From: Sciscionella sediminilitoris
GTDB taxonomy: Bacteria; Actinomycetota; Actinomycetes; Mycobacteriales; Pseudonocardiaceae
Assembly: GCF_000737195.2 (NCBI RefSeq)
Contig: NZ_JALM01000036.1
Location: 231,069-295,068, forward strand
Length of the DNA: 64,000 nucleotides
Direction: 5' to 3'
The notes beneath the pieces are model-generated. The model was not told the origin of the DNA and ran no database searches. It saw only the letters and a program-made list of their open reading frames with translations. Numbering within the stretch: the first letter of the stretch is position 1; each line of letters opens with the position of its first letter. The position numbers and the translations under genes were made by a program. Of this stretch, positions 52,761 through 61,460 are shown piece by piece.

Positions 52761-53519
52761 ATGGGGCAGGGCCAGCGGCGGGCCGGACATGCCGGTCTGG
52801 AGCCGGTCCGGGTACCGAGCGCGGCCGATGAGGTGGCCGACCGGTTGCTCACCGCGATCGCGCTCGGCGAGTTCAGCGTCGGTGAGCGGCTGCCTCCGGA
52901 ACGTGAGCTCGCCGAACAGCTCGGGGTGAGCAGGCCGACCGTGCGCATCGCCGTCGGCAGGCTGCGCGAGATCGGCTGCCTCGAGGTGGTGCGCGGCCGT
53001 TCCGGTGGCCACTACGTGCGCACCGGATGGCGCGCGGAATCCGCCGATGCGGTGCGGCGCACCCTGATGCCCAAATGGGAGCGGGTGCACACCCTGCAGG
53101 ACACCCGTTGTCTCATCGAATCGCTGATCGCCAGGACCGCGGCCGAACGCTGTGGCGCGGACGAGGCCACCGACATCCGGACGGCGCTCGCGGCCTACGA
53201 GTCCGCGAGCGAGCCCGCCGAGGTGCGCAGCACGAGCGCGGGACTGCACGAGGCGATCGCCAGGGCCGCGCACAACGAGCCGCTCGCCGTGTACAGCAGG
53301 CAGCTGCTGCAGGAGATCACCGCGGGTTTCCCCATCGAGCCCTACAGCGGAAACCTCACCGAACGCTCGCTTGCCGAGCACCGCGCCCTCGCCGAAGCGG
53401 TGCTCGCCGGGGAGGCCGAACGGGCCGCCCGGATCGCGCGCGAGCACTTCACCATCACCGGGGAGAACCTGCGCGCCATCCTCGAACGCAGCACGGCCGA
53501 ACCGGATTCCGCGTCCTGA
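52761..53519 (+). CDS. GntR/FadR-family regulator of the permease operon
   Basis: 252 aa. Winged helix at residues ~18-85 (VADRLLTAIALGEFSVGERLPPERELAEQ, then LGVSRPTVRIAVGRL) and an FCD domain with TRCLIESLIARTAAERC. It is divergent from the permease-hydrolase-epimerase operon; the 129-bp gap has an AT-rich block at 52678-52704 with AAGGT and ACCTT arms (52680, 52696) that may be the operator. The ligand is likely the transported compound. Confidence 0.87.
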   Translation: MGQGQRRAGHAGLEPVRVPSAADEVADRLLTAIALGEFSVGERLPPERELAEQLGVSRPTVRIAVGRLREIGCLEVVRGRSGGHYVRTGWRAESADAVRRTLMPKWERVHTLQDTRCLIESLIARTAAERCGADEATDIRTALAAYESASEPAEVRSTSAGLHEAIARAAHNEPLAVYSRQLLQEITAGFPIEPYSGNLTERSLAEHRALAEAVLAGEAERAARIAREHFTITGENLRAILERSTAEPDSAS

Positions 53520-53525
53520 ACCGGC

Positions 53526-54026
53526 TCAGCACAGCGGAATCGTGTGCAGGGTTTCCCAGCCCGCACCGCCGAGCGTGACGAGTACCGCCTCGCGCACCGT
53601 GCCCCGCACCGGCAGCCGTTCGCGGAGCCGATCGGTGAGCAACGCCGCCTCGTGGTCCGTGCCGCCCATGCCCACCGTCAGATGGGTGCGGGGAGCGGAA
53701 CCGAACCGGCCGCCGTAGGGCACCAGTTCCGGCCACGCGCGCCGCAACCGGTCGGCGAGCGGCTGCAGGGAAGGCACGTCCACCGCGACGAATCCCGGTG
53801 CCGTGCTGATCTCCTCGAGCACCACCTCGCACGGACCGGTGCCCGCGAGCAGCGCGCCGATCCGCTCGGTGACGGCAGCGGTGACCTGATCCCGTGGCAG
53901 GAACGGGTACGAAAGGGCGATGTGCGCCGGAATACCCGGCCGCGTCATGCCCGGATCGGCCAGTGCGAGCAGTGGATCGGCCTCCGGGAGCAGGACGAGG
54001 ACCGCCGTGGTACCGGGCTCGGGCAT
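53526..54026 (-). CDS. 2H phosphoesterase / 2'-5' RNA ligase-family protein
   Basis: 166 aa from the ATG at 54026. Two HxT/S motifs define the family: His35-x-x-x-Ser39 region (HIALSYPF) and His115-Leu-Thr117 (HLTVGMG), at the expected ~80-residue distance. Such proteins open cyclic phosphates or 2'-5' bonds; the cellular substrate is often unknown. Divergent from a MerR regulator, with 58 bp between. Confidence 0.85.
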   Translation of the reverse strand: MPEPGTTAVLVLLPEADPLLALADPGMTRPGIPAHIALSYPFLPRDQVTAAVTERIGALLAGTGPCEVVLEEISTAPGFVAVDVPSLQPLADRLRRAWPELVPYGGRFGSAPRTHLTVGMGGTDHEAALLTDRLRERLPVRGTVREAVLVTLGGAGWETLHTIPLC

Positions 54027-54084
54027 AGATTCTCCGTCTCGCGGGTTTGTCTTCGCGTGCACTCCAATTCCTAAGGTGGCGATT

Positions 54085-54534
54085 ATGGCGGTGAATGCGG
54101 GCGAGACCGAGCAGTACCTGGGGATCGCCGAGGTGGCCGAGCGCACCGGACTCACCCAGAACACGCTGCGCTGGTACGAACGCGAGGGGATGTTCCCCCG
54201 CGTGCTGCGCGGTACCGACCGGCGGCGGCGCTACACCGAACGCCAGGTGGGCCTGCTGCGGTTGCTCACCCGGCTGCGCCGTACCGGGATGCCGACACGG
54301 GAAATGCGCCGGTTCAGCGAACTGCTCGCCGATGGTGCGACCACCCACGGGCAGCGGCTGGAACTGCTGACCGCGCACCGGGAGCGGATCCTGGCCCGCC
54401 AGGCCGAACTGCGGGCGGATCTGGAAGCCCTGGACGACAAGGTCGCGCACTACCACTGGCTGATCGAACAGGGCCTGGACTGCTCCGGTGCGCCCATCAA
54501 CGCCGAAACCGATACGGACAACGGAGGGCAATGA
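54085..54534 (+). CDS. MerR-family regulator
   Basis: 149 aa. MerR winged helix at residues ~10-80 (LGIAEVAERTGLTQNTLRWYEREGMF, then RRRYTERQVGLLRLLTRLRRTG) and a long dimer helix ending in LDDKVAHYHWLIEQGLD. There is no SoxR-type cysteine cluster; one Cys near the C-terminus. Its stop overlaps the quinone oxidoreductase start (ATGA), so the pair is one operon in which the regulator controls its own expression. Confidence 0.9.
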   Translation: MAVNAGETEQYLGIAEVAERTGLTQNTLRWYEREGMFPRVLRGTDRRRRYTERQVGLLRLLTRLRRTGMPTREMRRFSELLADGATTHGQRLELLTAHRERILARQAELRADLEALDDKVAHYHWLIEQGLDCSGAPINAETDTDNGGQ

Positions 54535-55502
54535 ACATGCGAGCGGTCATCGTCGGCGAACACGGCGGACCCGAGGTGCTGGCGCTCAGCGAAGTGGACC
54601 GGCCCGCCCCGGGCCCCGGTCAGGTGCTCGTCGAGGTGCGGGTCGCCGGGATCAACTACATGGACGTGTACCAGCGCACCGGTGCCGTGCCGAGGCAGAC
54701 CCCGTTCACCCTCGGCGTGGAAGGCGTGGGCGTGGTGGCCGAAGCGGGCGCCGGGGTCACCGAATTCGCGGCCGGGGACCGGATCGGCTGGTTCAGCGGG
54801 GGCAGTGGCAGCCATGCCGAGTTCGCCACGGTCGATGCCGGGCGGGCCGTCGCCATCCCGGACGGGGTTTCCGATGAGCAGGCCACCGCCGCGCTGATGC
54901 AGGGTATTACGGCCCAGTACCTCGCCACCGACACCTATCCCATCGGAGAGGGCGATCCGGTGCTGGTGCACGCCGCCGCGGGCGGGGTCGGGCAGCTGCT
55001 GGTGCAGATCGCGCGGTTGCGCGGCGGCCGGGTCGTCGGCACCACCTCCTCGGCGGAGAAAGCGCAGGCGGTGCGGGATGCCGGGGCCGACGAGGTACTC
55101 GGCTACGACGACTTCGCCGCGCGGGTGCGGGAGCTCACCGATGGCGCCGGAGTGGCCGCCGTGTACGACGGGGTCGGCGCGGCGACCTTCGAGGGCAGCC
55201 TGGCGAGCCTGCGGCCGCGCGGTGTGCTGGTGATCTACGGGACGGCGAGCGGGCCGACGCCCGCACTGGAGATCCCGCGGCTGAACAGCGGCGGATCGCT
55301 GTACGTGACCCGGCCCAGCATCGCGCACTACACCGCGGAAACCGCGCAGCTGCGCGCCAGGGCGAGTCAGGTGCTCGGCTGGGTCGCTGATGGTGAGCTG
55401 ACGGTGCGGATCGGCGGGGACTACCCGCTGGACGAGGTTGCCACGGCCTACCGGGAACTGGAAGCACGGCACACCACCGGAAAGCTGCTGCTGCACCCGT
55501 GA
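54531..55502 (+). CDS. Zinc-independent quinone oxidoreductase (MDR family)
   Basis: 323 aa. GroES-like N-terminal domain (MRAVIVGEHGGPEVL, VAGINYMDVYQRTG) and NADPH-binding domain with VLVHAAAGGVGQLLVQIARLRG. The zinc ligands of alcohol dehydrogenases are absent, as in QorA. It reduces quinones or enones with NADPH. An ATG at 54537 has better spacing from GGAGGG than the coupled ATG at 54531. Upstream MerR control suggests induction by an electrophile or drug. Confidence 0.92.
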   Translation: MNMRAVIVGEHGGPEVLALSEVDRPAPGPGQVLVEVRVAGINYMDVYQRTGAVPRQTPFTLGVEGVGVVAEAGAGVTEFAAGDRIGWFSGGSGSHAEFATVDAGRAVAIPDGVSDEQATAALMQGITAQYLATDTYPIGEGDPVLVHAAAGGVGQLLVQIARLRGGRVVGTTSSAEKAQAVRDAGADEVLGYDDFAARVRELTDGAGVAAVYDGVGAATFEGSLASLRPRGVLVIYGTASGPTPALEIPRLNSGGSLYVTRPSIAHYTAETAQLRARASQVLGWVADGELTVRIGGDYPLDEVATAYRELEARHTTGKLLLHP

Positions 55503-55552
55503 GAAGCGACTAGGGTCAGGATCAAGCAGATGGTGACAGAGAGGTTGAGACG

Positions 55553-56506
55553 GTGGTCGACGCGGCAGCGCTCCCGATTCCGTGGCAGGTCGAGTTGCAG
55601 GCGGGCGAGAACACCGCGATAGCCGACACCCAGAAATCCGGAATCGGTGGCACGGCGGGAATGCGGCCACACGAACTGCTCGAGGCCGCGCTCGCCTCCT
55701 GTATGTCCATCTCCGCGCGGATGGCGCTGACCGAGGAGGGGATCGCCGATGCCGGGGTCCGGGTGCGGGTGCACCTGGACCGCGCGGAATCGGCGACCAC
55801 CTTCCGCTACGAACTCCTGCTGCCGGAAGAACTCGAGCCGCACCGATCCATGCTCGCCGCCCGGCTCGAGCGGTCCCCGGTGAAGGCGACGTTGAGCAAA
55901 CAGCTGGCCTTCGAACCGGTCGGCCGCGCGGACCGGGAGACCATCGAGGCCTACGCGACCGGGGCAGCGGATTACGCACAGGACTGGGAATCCCAACCGG
56001 CGGACGAGGAACTGCACGCGTTGCTGGAGAAATTCCTGCTTCCCGGGACCGTGGCGGACATCGGCTGCGGTTCCGGGCGGGACGCGGCCTGGCTTGCCGG
56101 GCACGGCTGGCAGGTCACCGGATACGACGCCGTCCCCGCCCTGCTCGACCAGGCGCGGCAAGCACATCCCGAGGTGCCGTTCGAGACCGCCGTGCTCCCG
56201 GAACTCGCGGGATTGCCGGTGTTCGACAACGTCTACTGCGAGACCGTGATCATGCATCTCGGGCGAGCTGCCGCGCTGGAAAGCGTGCGGCGGCTCGGCG
56301 AACTGCTCCGGCCCGGTGGCCGCCTGTACCTCAGCTGGCGGCTGGACGGAACGGATCGGCGCGACGAACGCGGCCGGTTGTACACGGCGATCACGGCAGA
56401 CCAGGTTCTCGAGCAGCTCGGCGGATTCACCGTGCTGTACCGCCGCGAGCTGACGAGCGGTTCCTCGGGGAAACGGGTCTGCCGGATCCTCGTGCAGCGG
56501 CCCTGA
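55553..56506 (+). CDS. OsmC-domain / SAM methyltransferase fusion protein
   Basis: 317 aa in two domains. Residues ~1-125 are OsmC-like: a GGTAGMRPHELLEAALASCM stretch with the peroxidatic-type Cys50, then strands and RSPVKATLSK. In OsmC/Ohr enzymes the last segment begins with the second catalytic Cys (CPV), here replaced by Ser108. Residues ~130-317 are a class I methyltransferase with motif I VADIGCGSGRD (167-177), YDAVPALL and a typical RLGELLRPGGRLYLS motif III region. No frameshift separates them, so this is one gene. GTG start, 50 bp after the quinone oxidoreductase; possibly the same operon. The methyl acceptor is unknown; a thiol, selenium or tellurium species would fit a redox-stress setting. 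Confidence 0.82.
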   Translation: MVDAAALPIPWQVELQAGENTAIADTQKSGIGGTAGMRPHELLEAALASCMSISARMALTEEGIADAGVRVRVHLDRAESATTFRYELLLPEELEPHRSMLAARLERSPVKATLSKQLAFEPVGRADRETIEAYATGAADYAQDWESQPADEELHALLEKFLLPGTVADIGCGSGRDAAWLAGHGWQVTGYDAVPALLDQARQAHPEVPFETAVLPELAGLPVFDNVYCETVIMHLGRAAALESVRRLGELLRPGGRLYLSWRLDGTDRRDERGRLYTAITADQVLEQLGGFTVLYRRELTSGSSGKRVCRILVQRP

Positions 56507-57814
56507 CTAACCCCGGTACCAGTCCGCGGCATTGAAAGCCATGTGGGACAGGGAAAGTACGCCGATCTCCAGGACCGACTCGTCGATGTCGAACCGCGCG
56601 GTGTGGTGACCGGCCGCCAGGTCCGTGCCGAGCACGATGTAGCTGGCGAGCCCGCCGCGTTCCTTCACCCGGTCCATCATCGCGGTGGCGTCCTCGGAAC
56701 CGTCCGCCCGATGTGCACGCAGAATGTTCGTCACGCCGGGCACCTTCCGGAATTGTTCGTGAATTAACGGCAGCAGTTCCTCGGACGGATCGCTGCTGGA
56801 GGCCCCGCCGCGAATGTCGATGCTGGCCTCGACTCCGTGCATCTGGGCCGCGCCCGCGATGATGGCCTCGGCGCGGGCGAACAGGTCCTGGTTGATGGCC
56901 GAGGTGGATCCCCGGGTCTCGGCCTGGATGCGGGCGCTCGGCGCGATGACGTTGCGGCCGTCCCCGGCGTGCAGGGTGCCGACGTTCACCCGGGAGGTTC
57001 CGCCGCTGTGCCGGGGCAGCGCGTGCAGATTGACCGCGGCGACGGCGGCGGCGAGCAGGGCGTTGCGGCCCTCTTCGGGTTCACCCGCGGCATGCGCGGC
57101 GCGCCCGGTGAACACGGCGTCGAACTTGGTCGTGGCGAAGTAGTCGACGGCGCCGCAGGCCACCTCGCCGAGTTCCGGACCGGTGCCCACATGGGTGGCC
57201 ACGAACAGATCGACGTCATCGAGCACTCCGGCGGCGACGATCGAGTGCGCCCCGCGCACCCCTTCCTCCGCGGGCTGGAAGATGAGCTTGAATTTCCCGC
57301 TCAGTTCTTCGCGATGCGCGGCGAGCGTACTGGCCAGGCCGAGCCCGATGGCGGTGTGCGCATCGTGGCCGCAACCGTGCATCGCCCCGGGATTGACCGA
57401 GGCGAACCCGTTCGCCGCGGGTACGTGTTCGGCTGCGGTGGATTCGTTGAGGTCATTGGCATCCATGTCGAACCGGAAACCGAACGTCGGTCCGGGACGC
57501 CCGGTGTCCAATATCCCGACCACGCCGGTGAACCCGTTCCCCATCGCGTCCACGAGATCCGGATCGGCGCCCTGTTCCACCGCGCGTTTCCGGGCCGCGC
57601 TGATCTCTTCCTCGCTCGGCACCCCCATCCGCGCGTCCGCATCGACGACCTCGGTACCGAGCCGCACCGTGCAGCCGAGCTCGCGGAGCACCGTGGCCAC
57701 CCGGGACGCGGTCCGGAACTCCAGCCAGCCGGTCTCGGCGAAGGTGTGGAATTCTCGCCGCCATCCGCGTACCGCTTCCCGCAGTTCGGCAGGCAGCTCG
57801 ATGTTCGTGCTCAC
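56507..57814 (-). CDS. M20-family amidohydrolase (AbgA/AbgB-like)
   Basis: 435 aa. The metal site is clear: MHGCGHDAHTAIG (Cys/His), IFQPAEEG (Glu pair) and DLAAGHHTARFDID (His). The dimerisation lid domain lies between. Closest by motif to aminobenzoyl-glutamate hydrolase and N-acyl-amino-acid amidohydrolases of the M20D group. Its GTG start overlaps the stop of a class C-like serine hydrolase (GTGA), so both act on amide or peptide substrates in one operon. It ends one base after the fusion gene on the opposite strand. Confidence 0.9.
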   Translation of the reverse strand: MSTNIELPAELREAVRGWRREFHTFAETGWLEFRTASRVATVLRELGCTVRLGTEVVDADARMGVPSEEEISAARKRAVEQGADPDLVDAMGNGFTGVVGILDTGRPGPTFGFRFDMDANDLNESTAAEHVPAANGFASVNPGAMHGCGHDAHTAIGLGLASTLAAHREELSGKFKLIFQPAEEGVRGAHSIVAAGVLDDVDLFVATHVGTGPELGEVACGAVDYFATTKFDAVFTGRAAHAAGEPEEGRNALLAAAVAAVNLHALPRHSGGTSRVNVGTLHAGDGRNVIAPSARIQAETRGSTSAINQDLFARAEAIIAGAAQMHGVEASIDIRGGASSSDPSEELLPLIHEQFRKVPGVTNILRAHRADGSEDATAMMDRVKERGGLASYIVLGTDLAAGHHTARFDIDESVLEIGVLSLSHMAFNAADWYRG

Positions 57815-59178
57815 TCGTGTGCTTCTTTCTGCTCGGATTGTTTGGGCAGTACCCTTCTGGCGCTGAAGACCCGGTCCACGGCGCCGTCCGGGGCACGCAG
57901 GAAGGCGTGTTTCTTGCCTGCTTCGTCGACGAAAAGATCCGGCCCGGCCGGGTGCAGCCGGGAGTTCGCCCCGAGCCGCAGTGCGGGCCCATCGGCCGCG
58001 ACCGTCAACGCCTGTTGCTCCGCCGAGCGGTAGTACCCGGCGTAGTCGCGCGCGGCCTCGGCGGGCAGTTCCACCGGTGGCGCAACGGGTTCCGGTTCGA
58101 GGCCGAGTAACCGGCGTGCGACGAGATCGGCGATCCGGGCGGCGTCCGCACCGGTTGCGTTGATCAGCACAGCGACGGTGAGGTCTGCGCCGGGAACACA
58201 GCGGAAGTGCGAGGCGACGCCCTTCACGCTGCCGCCGTGCCCGAACCAGGAGTGATCACCGTAGGCACCGACCTCGATGCCCAACCCGTAGCGCGAACCG
58301 TCCGGCAATGTGTCCGCCGTCGTCATCTTCCGCACGCTTTCCGCGCTCAGCACCGCGCCGGGCCGGGACAGCATCCCGGCGAACGCGGACAGGCCCGCCG
58401 CCGATGTCTTCAGCGAACCGTTGGAGTAGATCTCCGCGACGTCCCACCAGTGCGGCGAAGCGGTATAGCGCTGTTCGGTATCGCGCATCGGTGCGTGGAG
58501 GCCGACCACATTGGTGAAGCCCGACAGTTCCCGGACGGTGAACGCGGCCCGGGTGATGCCGAGCGGGGTGAGCACGGCACCGGTGACGAAGCCGGCGAAA
58601 TCCGTTCCGGATGCCGCTTCGATGATCCCGTGCAGCAGCCCGTAGCCCTCGTTGGAGTAGTTGAACCGCGCACCCGGCTCGGCAAGCGGGCGGTAACCGA
58701 TCGTGCCGAGTGCGGTGACGAGATCGGTCACCGTGCGGATCCCGGCGTACTCGGTTTCGATCGGTGGCGCCGGGTCCAGGCGGTCCCGGTCCGGATCGGC
58801 GGTGATGCTCGCGGTGCGGGCACCGTTGATCAACGGCAGACCCGGGAATCCGGAGGTGTGGTTGAGCAAGTGCCTGATCCGCAGCCGATCCTGGTGCTCG
58901 TCCGGCAACCTGAGCTCCGGCAGCCAGCGCGTCACGAGATCATCGGTGTGCAGCGTGCCCTGCTGCTCCAGCACCAGGATCGCCGTTGCCACCACCGACT
59001 TCGTGATGGAGGCGAGCCCGAAGATCGTGTCCCGGTCGATCGGCGCGGTATCGCTCGCGCTGCGCGTGCCGTGCGCGAACTCGAAAACCGCGGTATCGCC
59101 CCGGCTCGCCAGGACGGCGATCCCGGGCAGCTCGGCGGCCGCGACCTCCGCGCGCAGTTCCTCGTGCAGTGTTGTCAT
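57811..59178 (-). CDS. Class C beta-lactamase-like serine hydrolase (S12)
   Basis: 455 aa from the ATG at 59178. Motifs: Ser57-Ile-Thr-Lys60 (SxxK), Tyr174-Ser-Asn176 (YxN) and His314-Gly-Gly316 (HGG, equal to KTG). A C-terminal beta domain of ~100 residues follows, as in D-aminopeptidase DAP or esterase EstB types. There is no signal peptide, so it is cytosolic. It lies between a decayed oligopeptide ABC ATPase and an M20 amidohydrolase, suggesting turnover of imported D-amino or acylated peptides. Confidence 0.88.
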   Translation of the reverse strand: MTTLHEELRAEVAAAELPGIAVLASRGDTAVFEFAHGTRSASDTAPIDRDTIFGLASITKSVVATAILVLEQQGTLHTDDLVTRWLPELRLPDEHQDRLRIRHLLNHTSGFPGLPLINGARTASITADPDRDRLDPAPPIETEYAGIRTVTDLVTALGTIGYRPLAEPGARFNYSNEGYGLLHGIIEAASGTDFAGFVTGAVLTPLGITRAAFTVRELSGFTNVVGLHAPMRDTEQRYTASPHWWDVAEIYSNGSLKTSAAGLSAFAGMLSRPGAVLSAESVRKMTTADTLPDGSRYGLGIEVGAYGDHSWFGHGGSVKGVASHFRCVPGADLTVAVLINATGADAARIADLVARRLLGLEPEPVAPPVELPAEAARDYAGYYRSAEQQALTVAADGPALRLGANSRLHPAGPDLFVDEAGKKHAFLRAPDGAVDRVFSARRVLPKQSEQKEAHE

Positions 59179-59201
59179 GGTTCCCTTCGTCGCCAAGGAT
59201 G

Positions 59202-60124
59202 TCACACCAGATGGCAGGCGGCCCCGGTGTCCCCGGTGCCCGTGCGCAGTGCGGGCACTTCGGTCCGGCAGCGGTCCACGGCTACCGGACAACGGGGATG
59301 GAACGGGCAGCCGGGCGGGGGATTCAACCCGGAGGGAATGTCTCCGGCCAGGATGCGCCGTTCGCGTTCGCGGCCCGGCAAGCCGCGCGGGACCGCGGAG
59401 AGCAGCGCCCGGGTGTACGGATGCGCCGGTTCCTCGATCACCTGCCCGGCCGGTCCGTGTTCGACGACCCTGCCGAGGTACATCACCGCGATCCGGTCCG
59501 CGATCTGCCGCTCGTCGCGCAGATCCGCGAGCAGATTCAGGATCCGTGCCTGCACGGAGACATCGGGCGCGGAGACCGCCTCATCGCAGACCAGGATCTC
59601 CGGCCCGCAGACCGGGGCCCGTGCCAGTCAGATGCGCTGGCGTTGCCCACCGGAGAGCTCGTGCGGGTACCGGTAGAAGAATCCCGTGCGCAGCCCCAGT
59701 TTCCGCATCATCTCCACGACCCGGTCCTGGCGCTGATCGGGCGCGCCGATCTGGTGGATCACCAACGGCTCGGTAAGGATGTCACCGAGCCGCTTGCGTG
59801 GGTTCAGCGAGGAGTACGGGTCCTGGAACACCATCTGCGCCCGACGCCGGAAATCCCGCAGCTCCCGAGTGTCCGAACCGAACACAGCCCGGCCACGGTA
59901 GCGGGCGCTGCCACCGGTCGGCTTGGTGAGCCGCAACAGCGTCTTGCCGGTGGTGGACTTGCCGCTGCCGGATTCCCCGACGATGCCCAGTGTCTCGCCG
60001 GACCGTAGATCGAAGGAGACACCGTCCACGGCGCCCAGGGTGTGCTTCGCGGCGAACAGCCCGCCGCTGGTGCGGATCCGGAAATGCTTGCGCAGGAAAG
60101 CACGGGTTTCTGCAGCGTGGTCAC
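59202..60124 (-). pseudogene. Broken oligopeptide ABC transporter ATPase (DppF/OppF type)
   Basis: In one reading frame the sequence shows Walker [13 protein letters not shown], the Q-loop VFQDPYSSLNPR, and the signature LSGGQRQRI followed at once by TGA (59628-59630). After the stop it continues in frame with CDEAVSAPDV (Walker B region) and QIADRIAVMYLGRVVEHGPA, then the C-terminal oligopeptide domain GCPFHPRCP. The ~15 residues around the H-loop are deleted. The GTG at 60124 with a good AGGAGGT site is in another frame, so an early frameshift is present too. Three lesions make it non-functional. It lies 23 bp before the serine hydrolase gene. Confidence 0.85.
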
Positions 60125-60693
60125 GAGCGCACCTCCTGCGTGGTTTCCTGGTTCCAGCAACACACCGCGCCGTGGACACCGATCTGCTGGAGCATCGGAA
60201 CCTCCTCGTGGCATCGTCCGGTGGAAATTCCGCTCTGGTCGGGGAGCCGGTCGTGGTTTGTTCGTCCAGCGTCGAGGGTTGCGCGCCGAGCGCGAGGTGC
60301 GGCTCGGATTTCGCCGCATGATCGGTTCCTGCACGAGGTCGCCACCAACCTGCGGCGGCAGTTCCCGCACGGGCGCATCGCGGATCGGCAGATCGTGCTG
60401 CGCCAGTACAAGCTGTACGGCCGGATCCTCGATTTCGACGGCCGGAACCGGGGGATCGGTCACCGTGGACCCCTGGTACTTGGCCCGCTGAGGGGGAGGG
60501 GCTCAGCCGGCGAAATTCTCGGCCCCTACTCGGCGTAATTTTGCGGCTACGCATTCCTGGGTGAATTGCGCATCGGGGTTTCTTTCGGACTTCTTACAAG
60601 GCATGCTCCGATGGAACGCCTGCCGGTGCCGTGTGGGTCTCAGGTCTGAACCGTCCGCCGACAGTCGGCGGGCCTGCGGACAGGAGGCGAGTC
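60125..60693. other. Degenerate intergenic segment with gene leftovers
   Basis: No complete gene is visible. The minus strand next to 60121 may hold the last codons of the missing DppD-type partner (TTQEVRS and a stop overlapping the GTG at 60124). On the plus strand, about 60318-60480 has strong coding-type third positions and reads FLHEVATNLRRQFPHGRIAD, then QYKLYGRILDFDGR; it has no start of its own and no recognised family. From 60530 the sequence becomes AT-richer and holds the promoter for the second secretion cassette. Confidence 0.45.
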
Positions 60694-61092
60694 ATGACTG
60701 AATCCTGGGCCTCGGAGGAGGCGTATCGGCAAGCGCAGAGCCGGATCGACGGAATCGTCGCGGAGGCCGAGCAGCGTTACGAACGGGCACGGGCGGCCAG
60801 AGAAGACCTGGAAAACCGGACGGTCAGCGCTGAATCCGCGCGCGGCGAGGTGCGGGTGACCGTCGCGGCGAACGGAACGCTGCGCGATCTCGAACTCGGG
60901 GACCGCACCGATCGCTGGTCCCGGTCCGAACTGTCCGCGGAGATCCTGGCCTGCGTGCGGCGGGCCTACGCGAAACTGCCCGAGCTGGCCGAAGAAGTCT
61001 ACGCGGAGCGGTTCGGCGCGCACGATGCCGCTGCCGAGCGCGCGGTTTCGCTGCTGCGCGAGGCGTTCGGCGGTCCGGAGGAGGCGCGATGA
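60694..61092 (+). CDS. YbaB/EbfC-family protein of the second secretion cassette
   Basis: 132 aa from the ATG at 60694 with AGGAGG upstream. Helical N-terminus (AYRQAQSRIDGIVAEAEQ), the beta segment RGEVRVTVAANGTLRDLEL typical of YbaB, and a C-terminal helix. It corresponds to the first ~115 residues of the protein at 3436 and lacks the acidic/proline tail. Stop overlaps the next start (ATGA). Confidence 0.78.
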   Translation: MTESWASEEAYRQAQSRIDGIVAEAEQRYERARAAREDLENRTVSAESARGEVRVTVAANGTLRDLELGDRTDRWSRSELSAEILACVRRAYAKLPELAEEVYAERFGAHDAAAERAVSLLREAFGGPEEAR

Positions 61093-61460
61093 ACGACAAG
61101 GGCTTCCACGTCGACCCGGACCGGATCGGTGAACACGCGAGCTCGATCGCCGAGGTCCGCACGCGGGTCCAGCAAGTGATCGACGCCGGCACCGAGGTGA
61201 CACCCGGTGGCTGGGACAACGCCTACGGCCTTGCCTGCCAAGGGTTTCCGATCGCGCTGCGCGCCCATGTGCAGCGCCATCTCGACCTGATCAAGCGGCT
61301 CGATCAGGTACTCGGCACGAGTACCACCAAGCTGGAGCAGACCGCGACCGACTACGCCGATCAGGAACGGCGCAACAAGCAGGAACTGGAACGGGTGTAC
61401 GAGCAGCGGCAGCGAACGCAGGGCCGCAGCCGGTTCCACGAGCGCCTCGAGGGGGAGTGA
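61089..61460 (+). CDS. EspC-like type VII secretion target
   Basis: 123 aa, all-helical, EspC/DUF2580-like. A central W (GGWDNAYG) marks the turn, and YADQE near residue 95 fits the YxxxD/E secretion signal. The domain parallels the N-terminal ~100 residues of the protein at 4032 but has no glycine-rich tail. Overlaps both neighbours by 4 bp, so the three proteins are made together. Confidence 0.8.
   Translation: MNDKGFHVDPDRIGEHASSIAEVRTRVQQVIDAGTEVTPGGWDNAYGLACQGFPIALRAHVQRHLDLIKRLDQVLGTSTTKLEQTATDYADQERRNKQELERVYEQRQRTQGRSRFHERLEGE

Noticed and set aside
59178..59292. A longer start for the class C-like hydrolase.
   Set aside because: The extra residues overlap the end of the ABC ATPase remnant and are not hydrolase-like; the ATG at 59178 gives the expected N-terminus.
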